Source: Vulcanimicrobiota bacterium
GTDB lineage: Bacteria; Vulcanimicrobiota; Xenobia; Xenobiales; JADMJV01
DNA: 64,000 nucleotides
Assembly: GCA_019637395.1 (NCBI GenBank)
Contig: JAHBVR010000018.1
Location: forward strand, 62,001-126,000
Reading direction: 5' to 3'
Shown piece after piece: positions 48,651-57,922 of this stretch. A model generated the notes under the pieces. That model was not told where the DNA came from. It worked only from the letters and a program-made list of their open reading frames with translations, and did no database searches. How positions within the stretch are numbered: position 1 is the stretch's first letter; every line of letters starts with the position of its first letter. The position numbers were made by a program, and so were the translations under genes.

Positions 48651-51600
48651 ATGGCCTCACCCCATCCGGCGCAAATTGGCGCCTACTCCATTCTGGCGTT
48701 ACTGGGTGTGGGCGGCATGGGCAAGGTCTACCTGGCCCGCGACAGCCAGGGGAAGCAAGTGGCTCTCAAAGTGCTGCTGCCGGAGCTGACGGCCGCCACC
48801 CTGGACCGGCTACGCTTTGAACGCGAATTTGACATCGCCTCGCAAATGAATCACCCCGGCCTGGTGAGTGTCTATGAGCGCTCCTTCGAGAACGATCTCT
48901 GTTACTACAGTATGGAATTCGTGCAGGGCGTGGATATCGGCCGGCGCTTTCAGGCCTCGCCCGGTCAGAGCCTGTCCCGCCAGGTCGGGCAAGAAGCCCT
49001 CACCTACTTTACTCAGTTGGCCGACGCCCTCCACTACCTGCACCAGCACAACATCATCCACCGCGATCTCAAGAGTGAGAACGTGCTGGTGGATGGGCAG
49101 AACCAGGTTCGCCTGCTGGACTTCGGCCTGGCCTGCTTTCACAAAGTAGCCAGCAAAGCCAATCGCATCACCAGCCCCGGCATGGTGCTGGGCACTCCCT
49201 ATGCGATGGCGCCCGAACAAATTGTGGGGGACGGCGCCGATGTGCGCAGCGACATCTACAGTCTGGGAGTGATGATCTACCAGATCTTTTGCCAGCGCCT
49301 GCCTTTCGAAGCACCGGATCCGATGGCGGTCCTCTATCAGATCCTCAATCAACCGGTGCCCGCCTTCCAGCCCGAGATTCCCGCCCCTGAAGGTCTGGCC
49401 GAGCTGGTCACTCAGCTCCTGAGCAAGGAACCGCACGCCCGGCCGCGCGACGCCGGAGAAGTCAAGCAGCGCCTGGAGGCGCTGGCGGCGGGCTGGAACG
49501 GCCAACCCGAACTACCGGTCGTGGCCGTGCCCGCGCCCGAACCGGTTCGGCGGCTGGTCACCCCTCGCTTCGTGGGCCGCCGGCAAGAAGAAGCCTGGTT
49601 CGAAAAACGTCTGACCGAGGTCATGGAAGGTCGCGGGGGCTGGGGGGTTTTAACCGGGCCCGCCGGCGTGGGCAAGAGCTACCTGCTGCAACACTGGGCG
49701 GCCAGCGCCAAGAGCCACGCGGTCACGGCCGTGAAAGTCCAGCCCGTGTCCGGCTCGCATATCCCTTATCAACTGTGGACACCCATCCTGCGTTGGGCTT
49801 TGCACGAAACGGTGGTACCCCAATCGGTCTTGCCTTTTGTGCCGGCTCTCAGCCTGTTGCTGCCGGAACTGGCTCAACCCGGCACGGAAAGCTACGCGCC
49901 CATCGACGACCCGCTGCAGCGTTACCACCTTTATGAAGGAATGGCCCGCCTGATCCTGCACCGCGCTCAAAAACCCAGCGTGTTGCTGCTCGATCAGATT
50001 CACGAAGCCGACCCGGCCAGCCTGGAATTCCTGCACTACTTTCTGGAAACGCGCTATTACAGCAGTGAGGCGCTCAAGCTACCCTTGCTCGCGCTGGCCC
50101 TGAACGGTGAAGAAAGCCCCCATGAACTGGATGTGTTGCGCCGACTTGCGGAACAGCAGAGCAGTGCCCAACTTCTCCCGTTGACGGGATTTCAACTCAA
50201 CGAAGCGCAACAATTTTTGGAAAGCTTGCTCGATCACCAGGCCATCCATCCCGAAACCTTGCGCTTTTTGCATCATGAAACGGAAGGTAAACCCCTGTAT
50301 CTGCAAGAGTTGGCCCGGCTCGGCGTAGAGGGTGGGGCCTGGCAATGGCGCGAGGGGTGCTGGCATTTTCGCACCCCCAGTGGGGCGACTTCTTGGGGCA
50401 GCGGGGCCCTGCGCTTGCCCGCTCGTCTGCAGGCGGCCTTGCGCAAACGCCTGGAAGGATTGGAAGAAATGGAACTCGAGGTGCTGCGCATGTCGGCCGT
50501 ATTGGGCCCCTTGCTCGCCTTCCGCCACCTCCAGGCTCTGTGCGGCCTGGCCGACCGCACTCTTTACGAAATTTGCGCTCAGTTGGTGCAGCGGCGCCTT
50601 CTCCAAGAAGGTAGCGATTTCGAACTGGCCAGCCAGGGCACCGCCGACGTGGTGCTGGAATCGATGTCCTGGGGCGTGCGCCGGGGCTACCATGCCCGCG
50701 CGGCCGCTTATCTGGAGCGGACCGAGAAAGCATCTCACTGGGAGGTCGGCCAGCATTGGAGCCTGGCCGGGGAACCCGAGAAAGCCGGCGAAAGCTTCCT
50801 GGCCGCCGCTCAGACGGCCCTACGCAGCTATGCCTACGAAGAGGCCTGCCGCTGCCTGCAGGAAATTGCGCAGTTGCCTCCCCTGACTCAACCGCTGACC
50901 CACTGGGAGCTCGAAGAACTTTGGGCTGACGCCATGCTGGGAGCCGGCTTCGCTCAGCAGGCTCTGGAAAAACTGATTCCCCTGTCGCAGGCGGCCGACC
51001 CCGATCCCATCCATTCTTTACGCCGCCTGCGTAAACTGGGCGGCGCCTACGAAACTTTAGGGCGTCTGCGCGAATCCTATGAGGCCAACCAGCGCGGATT
51101 GGAACGGCAAAGCAAACTCAAATCCAAGAACAACGAGCGCGCCCAACTGATTTTGGAGGAAGGCCTGCGTCTCTGCGAGCGTCAATCGCGCGTGCTCTTT
51201 CTGCTGCGCCCGCCGGGCTGGCTGGACGACTTCACCCATCTGGTGGTAGCCCAGATGCGGCTGGCCATCCGGCGCAACCAGAACCGCCAGGAAAGCTGGG
51301 CCCAGGCTTTCATCTACGGTGGATTCTGGTCGCTGCGCCGGCTCAAATGGTCGGGCGGCGCGCTGCTCAGCATCAACAACGCCCTCAGCCGCATGACCAA
51401 CCTGCCTGACAGCGAAGCCAAAGCTCAGTTGATGGGCGATTCCGGATATTTGATGCTGTTGGCCGGCTCCACCCGTAAGGCCAAGCGCGTCCTGGAGGAT
51501 ACTCGGGACATGCTCAATCGCCTGGGTCTGGCCACCGGGATGTGCAAGAATTTCTTGCAACTGCACGCCGTGTGCTTTCATCAGGGCTGCATCGGGGAAG

Positions 51601-52241
51601 CTTACCAATACGGCTGTCAGGGCCTGCAACTGGCGCGCCGTTTAGGCAATCGCTTTGAGGAAGCGCTGGCGCTCAGCACCATCACGCAATCGAGTTCGGC
51701 CCTGGGCAACCTGGAGGCGGCCGAGACCTATCTCAGCCAGTTGGAACCGCTCCGCGAACAGTTTCAGGCCAGCTATATGGAGCTCATCGCCGAGCTGGCC
51801 CACTGCTATTTTTTGTGGGCCAACCAGCGCTATCATGAGCTGGTCCAGCGGGCCAGCCAGAATTATGAAGCCTGCAAAGCGATCCAGGAACTACCGCATC
51901 AGACTCTGCATTTCGGCGTGCTGGCTCTGGAAGGCCAGATTCTGCTGGACCCCACCGCAGCCACCGGGTGGCTGCAGGAGCTGAACGGACCGACCCGCGG
52001 CCAGCGTCTTTACCGGCCGATTTATAAACGGCTGCAGGCCACCGCTCTGATGTCAGAGGGTAAGCGTGGGCGAGCCTTCGACATCTTGGGGGAATGCACG
52101 CGCCGAGCGGAACAGGCCGGCGTTCCCTGGGAACGATTCCGCTGCCATTCTCTGCTGGCCGAATGGCTGGAAGAAGAAGGCCTGGGCGAGCACCATCGCA
52201 TCGAAGCGGCTCGTGCCTGGAAAGACGTCAGGCACGAGTAA
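48651..52241 (+). CDS. Ser/Thr kinase-AAA ATPase-TPR regulator (PknK-like)
   Basis: The 1196-residue protein has a Hanks kinase (about 10-285) with loop GVGGMGKVYLAR, K40, HRDLKSEN with D139, DFGLA with D157 and GTPYAMAPEQ. A STAND/AAA-16 ATPase follows (about 306-640), with Walker A GPAGVGKS at 336-343 and LLLDQIHEADPASLEFLHYF. The remaining 550 residues are TPR-like helices. PknK-type proteins use this order to relay signals to transcription or metabolism, but no DNA-binding domain is visible. The first ATG at 48651 is used. The gene stands alone and overlaps the convergent helicase by 14 bases. Confidence 0.93.
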   Translation: MASPHPAQIGAYSILALLGVGGMGKVYLARDSQGKQVALKVLLPELTAATLDRLRFEREFDIASQMNHPGLVSVYERSFENDLCYYSMEFVQGVDIGRRFQASPGQSLSRQVGQEALTYFTQLADALHYLHQHNIIHRDLKSENVLVDGQNQVRLLDFGLACFHKVASKANRITSPGMVLGTPYAMAPEQIVGDGADVRSDIYSLGVMIYQIFCQRLPFEAPDPMAVLYQILNQPVPAFQPEIPAPEGLAELVTQLLSKEPHARPRDAGEVKQRLEALAAGWNGQPELPVVAVPAPEPVRRLVTPRFVGRRQEEAWFEKRLTEVMEGRGGWGVLTGPAGVGKSYLLQHWAASAKSHAVTAVKVQPVSGSHIPYQLWTPILRWALHETVVPQSVLPFVPALSLLLPELAQPGTESYAPIDDPLQRYHLYEGMARLILHRAQKPSVLLLDQIHEADPASLEFLHYFLETRYYSSEALKLPLLALALNGEESPHELDVLRRLAEQQSSAQLLPLTGFQLNEAQQFLESLLDHQAIHPETLRFLHHETEGKPLYLQELARLGVEGGAWQWREGCWHFRTPSGATSWGSGALRLPARLQAALRKRLEGLEEMELEVLRMSAVLGPLLAFRHLQALCGLADRTLYEICAQLVQRRLLQEGSDFELASQGTADVVLESMSWGVRRGYHARAAAYLERTEKASHWEVGQHWSLAGEPEKAGESFLAAAQTALRSYAYEEACRCLQEIAQLPPLTQPLTHWELEELWADAMLGAGFAQQALEKLIPLSQAADPDPIHSLRRLRKLGGAYETLGRLRESYEANQRGLERQSKLKSKNNERAQLILEEGLRLCERQSRVLFLLRPPGWLDDFTHLVVAQMRLAIRRNQNRQESWAQAFIYGGFWSLRRLKWSGGALLSINNALSRMTNLPDSEAKAQLMGDSGYLMLLAGSTRKAKRVLEDTRDMLNRLGLATGMCKNFLQLHAVCFHQGCIGEAYQYGCQGLQLARRLGNRFEEALALSTITQSSSALGNLEAAETYLSQLEPLREQFQASYMELIAELAHCYFLWANQRYHELVQRASQNYEACKAIQELPHQTLHFGVLALEGQILLDPTAATGWLQELNGPTRGQRLYRPIYKRLQATALMSEGKRGRAFDILGECTRRAEQAGVPWERFRCHSLLAEWLEEEGLGEHHRIEAARAWKDVRHE

Positions 52242-54741
52242 GGACCTGGAGGGAGCGGGCGATGGCCAGAGCGCAGGCCCGCGCCCGGCTGCCCACCTCC
52301 AGCGGCGGCCCGACGCAACTGGGGCAGCCTTCCTCGCAAGGGCAGTTCTCCAGCATCTGACAGGCCTGCTCCAGCAGATCCGGAAACAGATCGTAAAGTT
52401 GAGAAGCCAGCCCCATTCCCCCGGGAATGCTGTCGTAGAGATAAAGTGTCGGGTCGAAACGTCCCAGTACCTCGGTGGACAGTTCGTCCAGTTTGGCCCC
52501 CTCGTGCACGCCGATGCGCAGCCAGTTTTCCCCCTGAGTGTCACTCTCCTCGGTGGGAACCAGAGCGAACTCGTAGCGCCCCTGACTGGAAGCCTCCGGG
52601 CGCACGAACCAGCGGCCGGAACGCTCGCCCACGCAATGATCCAGGTCGCGGCTATCGCACATCAGATAGAGCGGGGCCAGGTGATGCAGGCAATGAGCCA
52701 GGCCCACCACTCCCTCCAGGCTGTCGGCCCTCCCCAACTTGAGAGCCTGGAAAAACTCCTCGCGAAAAGTGAGCCAGAACGAGGTGGTGTGCATCTCGTG
52801 ATCGGGCAGATGGACCTGACCGTAGCCCACATTCTCGCGGCTGTAAAACTTGATTTTTTTGAAGCCGGAAACGCGCCAGGCCACGTGCACTTCCCCATGC
52901 TCGCGCACCACCCCCACTCCCCCTGGACCCCCCACTTCTATTATTCCAGGGGGGGCTGACGCGCCTCCCCCTGGACCCCCCACTTCTTCGTCGGGAATGG
53001 ACTCGCGTTGAAAACTGTCGAGCACTTTGACGGCTGTGGAAGTGATGGCATCCGTATAGTAGTCGACTTCGACCGCCTGCACGTAGGCGCGCCGCTGTGC
53101 GTAGTCGAGCCGTTTGACGTTGTAGGTTTTGGCCTCGCACATATAGATGGCGTCTTCGTAGACGGTGGAGCGGGCCGCATTCCAGTCCACCTCGGCGATG
53201 ACTTTGTTGTCCCGGTCCAGATCCATGATCACGAAGTTTTCCGGGCCGCTGCTGCGCAGACTGATGTGGTCGGCCGGGTAAACTTCCTGAGCCCAATGCA
53301 GCTGATCCCCCGACTCGTGCACCACCTGTTTTTCCACCAGATAGCGGGCCATCTCATCGATATTGGCCCGGCCCAACCGCTCGCCTTTCTCCAGGGGCAG
53401 TTCGAAAGCGGCGCACTTGACGTGGCTGAGCAGAATAGCCGGGTTGTCCGGATTGATGCGGGCGTGTTCGGGACTGGATTCGAAGAAATACTCGGGGTGC
53501 TGCATCAAGAACTGATCCAACGGATCGCTGCGAGCAATCATCACTACCACCGAGGAGGTCTGGCGGCGTCCGGCCCGGCCGGCCTGCTGCCAGGTGCTGG
53601 CCACCGTGCCCGGATAGCCGGCCAAGATCGCTACGTCCAGGCCCCCCACGTCGATACCCAGCTCCAACGCGTTGGTGCTGACCACCGCCAGCACTTTGCC
53701 CTGGCGCAATCCGCTCTCGATCTCGCGGCGCAACCCCGGCAGATAGCCGCCTCGGTAACCGCGTATGCGCCCTTCCTCGGCCTCGGTGCGTTCGAACTTG
53801 TCCTTCAAGTAACGGGTGAGCACCTCCACGTTGAGCCGGGAACCGGTGAAGAGAATGGTCTTGTGGCCTTGCTCGATAAACTTGCCGGCCAGACGGCGGG
53901 CCGAGGTCACGTAGGAGCGGCGGATGCCCAGTTCTTTGTTGAGCATAGGCGGATTATAGAAGAGAAAAGTCTTCTCTCCTTGGGGAGCGCCGCTTTCGGT
54001 AATGGCCTGAACTTCAGCCTCCAGCAGACTCTCGGCCAGTTCTTGAGGGTTGGCGATGGTGGCGCTACAGCAGATGAAGACCGGGTCCGAACCGTGAAAC
54101 TGGCAGATGCGCCGCAGCCGGCGAAAAACGTTGGCCAGGTGGCTGCCAAAGACCCCGCGATAGGTATGCAACTCATCCACCACCACGTATTTCAGGTTGC
54201 CGAAGAAGCGGCTCCACTTGGTGTGGTGGGGCAACACGCCGGTGTGCAGCATGTCGGGATTGGTGATCACTACATGAGCCTTGGAGCGCACCGCCCGGCG
54301 AGCATCGGCGGGCGTATCGCCGTCATAAGTGAAAGCCCCCAGGTTGAGGTTGACGCCGGCCAGGCGCCGGCACACATCCTGGAGTTCGGCCATCTGATCC
54401 TGGGCCAGGGCTTTGGTGGGGAAAAGATAGAGTCCCCGCGAGTTGGGAACTTCCAGCACCGCCTGGATCATGGGCAGGTTGTAGCACAGAGTTTTTCCCG
54501 AGGCGGTGGGCGTGACGATCACCAGGTTCTTTTGGGCGAGGGCCGCCTGGACGGCTTCGCTCTGGTGGCTGTAAAGCTTCTCGATACCTTTTTGCTCCAG
54601 CGCCTCGCGGATCTCCGGGCGCAAGCTGGCCGGCCAGCTTCCCCATTCGGCCGGCCGGGCGGGGATGCGCTCGATGCGCGTCAGGGTATCGCGTTTGTCT
54701 TCGATCTCCAGCAGGTCTTTCAGAACGGTGGTCAGTGTCAT
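52228..54741 (-). CDS. DEAH-type helicase with DUF1998 domain (MrfA/YprA family)
   Basis: The 837-residue protein has helicase motifs TPTASGKT (motif I), VVVDELH (DExH), CCSATIANP (motif III), STNALELGIDVGGLD (motif V) and QQAGRAGRR (motif VI). The C-terminal DUF1998/MZB domain has four Cys in NCPCEEGCPSC. MrfA-type helicases act in mitomycin-type DNA repair. Residues about 585-608 (EVGGPGGGASAPPGIIEVGGPGG) are encoded by a G-rich repeat found elsewhere in the window and are absent from the family, so the repeat invaded the gene without breaking the frame. Confidence 0.93.
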   Translation of the reverse strand: MTLTTVLKDLLEIEDKRDTLTRIERIPARPAEWGSWPASLRPEIREALEQKGIEKLYSHQSEAVQAALAQKNLVIVTPTASGKTLCYNLPMIQAVLEVPNSRGLYLFPTKALAQDQMAELQDVCRRLAGVNLNLGAFTYDGDTPADARRAVRSKAHVVITNPDMLHTGVLPHHTKWSRFFGNLKYVVVDELHTYRGVFGSHLANVFRRLRRICQFHGSDPVFICCSATIANPQELAESLLEAEVQAITESGAPQGEKTFLFYNPPMLNKELGIRRSYVTSARRLAGKFIEQGHKTILFTGSRLNVEVLTRYLKDKFERTEAEEGRIRGYRGGYLPGLRREIESGLRQGKVLAVVSTNALELGIDVGGLDVAILAGYPGTVASTWQQAGRAGRRQTSSVVVMIARSDPLDQFLMQHPEYFFESSPEHARINPDNPAILLSHVKCAAFELPLEKGERLGRANIDEMARYLVEKQVVHESGDQLHWAQEVYPADHISLRSSGPENFVIMDLDRDNKVIAEVDWNAARSTVYEDAIYMCEAKTYNVKRLDYAQRRAYVQAVEVDYYTDAITSTAVKVLDSFQRESIPDEEVGGPGGGASAPPGIIEVGGPGGVGVVREHGEVHVAWRVSGFKKIKFYSRENVGYGQVHLPDHEMHTTSFWLTFREEFFQALKLGRADSLEGVVGLAHCLHHLAPLYLMCDSRDLDHCVGERSGRWFVRPEASSQGRYEFALVPTEESDTQGENWLRIGVHEGAKLDELSTEVLGRFDPTLYLYDSIPGGMGLASQLYDLFPDLLEQACQMLENCPCEEGCPSCVGPPLEVGSRARACALAIARSLQVLTRA
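52918..52987. repeat. G-rich repeat element inside the helicase gene
   Basis: Two exact 22-bp direct repeats (52918-52939 and 52966-52987) flank a short spacer containing an inverted GGGGGG/CCCCC arm. The 70-bp unit is inserted in frame in the helicase gene and codes for a Gly/Pro-rich loop. A related copy lies at 59637-59711, between two other genes. Shared words include TCC-AGGGGGAGGCG and GCCCCCCCTGGAA. No open frame or terminal duplication identifies it as an insertion sequence. Confidence 0.7.
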
Positions 54742-54847
54742 GCTTGAAACTACCTCAACCCTCCCAGCTCTCCTTCGTCCCAGACGCCGACCGAGCGACC
54801 CGGGGCGTTTTCCGAGAGTTTTCAGGCCGCCTTGCTAAGCTGGCGGC

Positions 54848-56311
54848 ATGCGCATTCAGGCCAATATTCAAAAACCACGGATGGCATCGCATGGCTTGAG
54901 TTTGGAGCCGGCTCGGCAACGGTTGTTGACGGCGGAAGGGGAGGCGTTGCGGTTTCCTATAGATGGCTCTTCCTTCTTTCTGGGCAGCCACCAGGAATGT
55001 GTCATCCGCCGGGAAGATGCGCAACCGCGGCACGCCGAGGCGCGTTGGCGGGAGGGCACGCTTTGGGTGCGGGGTGAGGACACCTTGGCCAATGGGCGCG
55101 CCTGCAAAGATTGGACTCCCCTGGGAGACGGCGGCCATATCCAACTGGGCGATATCAACCAACCGGCCCTTTCCCTGGCGGTGCTCAGCGAACAAAACTC
55201 GACTCCATCGAATCAGACTCTGGCGCTGACCTATTTTGGCGACGCCACCGCCCCCAACATCGCCCGCGGCGTGGAAAACCAGCCGGGCCGGCTGTCCAGG
55301 CTGCTCAGTGAAAATTCCCCGGTGCAAGTCCAGGGCGTGCTCCTGCGCGGCGGCCGCCTGAATCATCTGGCCAAAGCGGCCCTGCCGGTCACCATGGCCG
55401 CCGTCGGCCTGGGCGGAGTCGGCGCCTGCGTGGCCGGACTGATTCACGGCATCAACACGCCGCTGCTGGTCATGGGCGGAATCACGGCCCTGGGCGGTGG
55501 TCTGGCCGCTTACTCGAGCTGGCAGGACGCGCCCGGACACTGGAAGGCCGCCACCCGGCGAGCAGAGTTAGCCGGAATTCCTTCCCAGCAAGTTCAAGTC
55601 ACCAGTCTGGCTGCCGCCCCCTCCGCCAAACAATTCGACCAGGCCTGGAAAAAGAGCCTGAGCAACTGGCCTCAGGCCCGTCAGGTGGTTTACTTATCCG
55701 GCCACGGTTACCAGGACCGAGCCGCCGGCATTTCCTTCCAGCATGTGGCAGAAACCGTAAAGGGAGCGGAGGCGATCTTACTGGATGCTTGCAACGGCGG
55801 GCAGATCGAGGGATTGCTCAAACTGGCCTCGTCGGCCCGCGTAGCCGTCTGCTCGGAGCATACCGTGCGCGCCTCCGGCTTTCCCCTGGACGCCATGTTC
55901 GGCCCCAAAGACTTCCCCCAAGATTCCCGCGCGCTGGCCACCTCACTGGTGCAATCCGCCGCCAAAGGACGTCCGGCCGAGTCGCTGGTGGCCGTCGATC
56001 TGGAAGCGCTCAAGAACAAGTTGCTGCCCAGCCTGGAGAAACTGGCTCGCCGGCTCAAACACGCCGATAAGCTGGAAACCAAAGAAGCTTTGGATTCCAG
56101 CGAGAAGACCGACACAACCGGCCAGAGCACCGTGGACCTGGGCAGCTTTCTGGCGCAGCTTCCCCAGACGCCGGAAGTCGCCGCCACTCAGCAGGCCCTC
56201 AACGAAACGGTGCTGGCCATGGTAGGGCACGGCACTCTCTCGTTTGACCGTTACTCCCCCACCCATATGCCCGAGTCCTGGCGAGAATTGATGAACCATC
56301 TACGACGGTAG
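54848..56311 (+). CDS. FHA-like and transmembrane protein with caspase-like C-terminal domain
   Basis: The 487-residue protein has an FHA-like N-terminus (25-120: PIDGSSFFLGSHQECVI, GRACKDWTPLGDGGHIQLGD). A glycine-rich double membrane region spans about 180-222. The C-terminal half resembles clan CD caspase-like peptidases: VVYLSGHGYQD with H286 and AILLDACNGGQIEGL with C315, the HG...DACxG dyad. The His-Cys spacing (29) is shorter than in most metacaspases, so activity is uncertain. The topology places the protease in the cytoplasm beside the FHA domain. The FHA gene downstream (59-bp gap) may be part of the same system. Confidence 0.75.
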   Translation: MRIQANIQKPRMASHGLSLEPARQRLLTAEGEALRFPIDGSSFFLGSHQECVIRREDAQPRHAEARWREGTLWVRGEDTLANGRACKDWTPLGDGGHIQLGDINQPALSLAVLSEQNSTPSNQTLALTYFGDATAPNIARGVENQPGRLSRLLSENSPVQVQGVLLRGGRLNHLAKAALPVTMAAVGLGGVGACVAGLIHGINTPLLVMGGITALGGGLAAYSSWQDAPGHWKAATRRAELAGIPSQQVQVTSLAAAPSAKQFDQAWKKSLSNWPQARQVVYLSGHGYQDRAAGISFQHVAETVKGAEAILLDACNGGQIEGLLKLASSARVAVCSEHTVRASGFPLDAMFGPKDFPQDSRALATSLVQSAAKGRPAESLVAVDLEALKNKLLPSLEKLARRLKHADKLETKEALDSSEKTDTTGQSTVDLGSFLAQLPQTPEVAATQQALNETVLAMVGHGTLSFDRYSPTHMPESWRELMNHLRR

Positions 56312-56369
56312 GTAAACCTGACACGCTTGGCAAATCACCAAACGCAAGCTAAAGAGGAGTCCGTGCCGC

Positions 56370-57233
56370 GTGTTCAGTTGTGGTCTTCAGGTCCGCGTAT
56401 CCCAAGGTCCCGATAAAGGACGAACTTTCCCGCTCGACAGCGCGGAAATCACCATTGGAAGAGCCAGAACCCCGGGTGACCGGGCGCCCGGCTGGGTGCT
56501 GCTCAACGACCCGCAGACCTCGCGCATTCACGCTGACCTGCAGTGGAACCATGAAGGCAACCACTACCTGTTGATCCACCGATCGGATACCAATCCCACC
56601 GAGGTCAACGGCCAGCCGGTGACCGAGGCGGTGGTGTTGAAGATCGGCGACCACGTGCGCCTGGGTTCGACCATCCTGGACATCCAGCAGGCTGACTTCC
56701 GCTTCGGCGGAGTGGCCCCGGAGAACATCGCCAAAATCCACGAAGCTCGCCGCAGCGGCCAGACCGGAATCAATCATGAGCTGGCCTACCGCGACCCGGT
56801 CAAAGAAGGCGAGGCGCGCGGCAATACCAAGTCGGCCGGTCGCAAAATCGCCCTGTCCACCCGTCCCAAGCTCAGTCTGGAGATTCTGGGCGGCAATCAG
56901 CAGGGCACCAAGCTGCCGATGACGGGATTTCAAATTCAGGTGGGCGGCAATCGGGTCGAAGACCTGCCGGACGGTCCTCAGTGGTGGGACCAGGATCTGG
57001 CCTTGAACGAAGCCGCCCTGCCCTACCGTTGCATGGCCTGGAAATGGCGCGAACTGGACAAGGCTTTTGAAGTGCAGCTGCTGCGGACTTTGAGCCTGCC
57101 GATCACGGTGGAGCGGCGCGTGGACGGCACCGAATGGATTGCCGAAATGCCCCCTCAGTCGGTAGTTCGGGTGCGCCCTTACGACCTGCTCTATATCGGC
57201 AATACCGCCCTGCAGTTGGTGGTGGACCGCTGA
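56370..57233 (+). CDS. FHA domain protein
   Basis: The 287-residue protein has an N-terminal FHA domain (10-110) with typical strand motifs: FPLDSAEITIGRA, SRIHADLQW (conserved Ser-Arg-x-His), and TEVNGQPVTEAVVLKIGDHVRLGS. A second FHA-like fold (about 165-287) begins LSLEILGGNQQGTKLPMTGFQIQVGGNR, without a clear S-R-x-H. FHA domains bind phosphothreonine, so this is a probable partner of the Ser/Thr kinases in the window. It starts at GTG 56370 behind AGAGGAG, follows the FHA-caspase gene, and overlaps the phosphopantetheinyl transferase gene. Confidence 0.85.
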   Translation: MFSCGLQVRVSQGPDKGRTFPLDSAEITIGRARTPGDRAPGWVLLNDPQTSRIHADLQWNHEGNHYLLIHRSDTNPTEVNGQPVTEAVVLKIGDHVRLGSTILDIQQADFRFGGVAPENIAKIHEARRSGQTGINHELAYRDPVKEGEARGNTKSAGRKIALSTRPKLSLEILGGNQQGTKLPMTGFQIQVGGNRVEDLPDGPQWWDQDLALNEAALPYRCMAWKWRELDKAFEVQLLRTLSLPITVERRVDGTEWIAEMPPQSVVRVRPYDLLYIGNTALQLVVDR

Positions 57234-57922
57234 GCCCTAAAGTCTACTGGTTTCGTCTCGATGACGAGTGGAGCGAGGAACGACTGAATGGGTGGCTGAT
57301 TCCCGAGGAACGCGAGCGCTGCCGGCGCCTGGTTTTTGACCACCATCGCCGCCGCCAGCTGGTGGCCTGCGCCGCCCTCCGGCAGTTGCTTTCCCTGCAT
57401 CTACGCCGACCGGCCAGCGAGTTGCGTTGGGAAAAGGCGGCGCACGGCAAACCCTATCTGGCGGATGGCAGTTGCCACTTCAACCTGACCCATTCGGAGA
57501 ACGTGGCCGCCCTGGCCGTCTCCTCTCAGGAGCTGGGGCTGGACGTCGAAGACCGGACCCGCCGAGTTGAGTATTTGGCCTTGGGCAAACGCTTTTTCGC
57601 CGCCCCCGAGGCAGCCGAACTCGAACGCTCGGCCGACCCTCGGCATTTTTTTTTCGAGGTCTGGACCGCCAAAGAAGCCTATATCAAAGCGCTGGGCGAC
57701 GGCCTGACCCACCCCCTCGATCAGTTTCTGACCCGCTACCAGGGTCGTTGGGGGCTTTTTGACCTGCGCGGCCAGGTTCTACCCTGGCACCTGAGCCGCC
57801 CTTTGTGCCCCTTTCCGGAAACCAGCGCGGCCCTGGCCAGCCGGGAACCCGGCCCACCCGAATGCTTCCTTTTGACGGCGGCAGGGGAGCTGGCGGCTCT
57901 GCCCGTAGCCTCCGGCCGATGA
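57134..57922 (+). CDS. 4'-phosphopantetheinyl transferase (Sfp type)
   Basis: The C-terminal 230 residues match Sfp/EntD proteins: FNLTHSENVAALAVSSQELGLDVE (the G-x-D-x-E and HS motif), then FFEVWTAKEAYIKALGDGL (W-T-x-K-E-A-x-x-K). It transfers phosphopantetheine to carrier proteins of polyketide or peptide synthases. The only in-frame ATG is 57134, overlapping the FHA gene by 100 bases; a CTG at 57230 would begin closer to the conserved part. Its stop overlaps the next glycosyltransferase gene (ATGA). No synthase gene is visible here. Confidence 0.85.
   Translation: MDCRNAPSVGSSGAPLRPALYRQYRPAVGGGPLSPKVYWFRLDDEWSEERLNGWLIPEERERCRRLVFDHHRRRQLVACAALRQLLSLHLRRPASELRWEKAAHGKPYLADGSCHFNLTHSENVAALAVSSQELGLDVEDRTRRVEYLALGKRFFAAPEAAELERSADPRHFFFEVWTAKEAYIKALGDGLTHPLDQFLTRYQGRWGLFDLRGQVLPWHLSRPLCPFPETSAALASREPGPPECFLLTAAGELAALPVASGR

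Noticed and set aside
53008-54747. Long open frame of 579 codons on the plus strand opposite the helicase
   Set aside because: It is antisense to a strongly conserved helicase whose motifs are all in the minus frame; the plus frame has no recognisable motif and looks like a codon-bias shadow.
54755-55540. Open frame of 261 codons on the minus strand over the FHA-caspase gene
   Set aside because: It has no start support and no motif, while the plus frame has FHA-like and HG/DACNG features.
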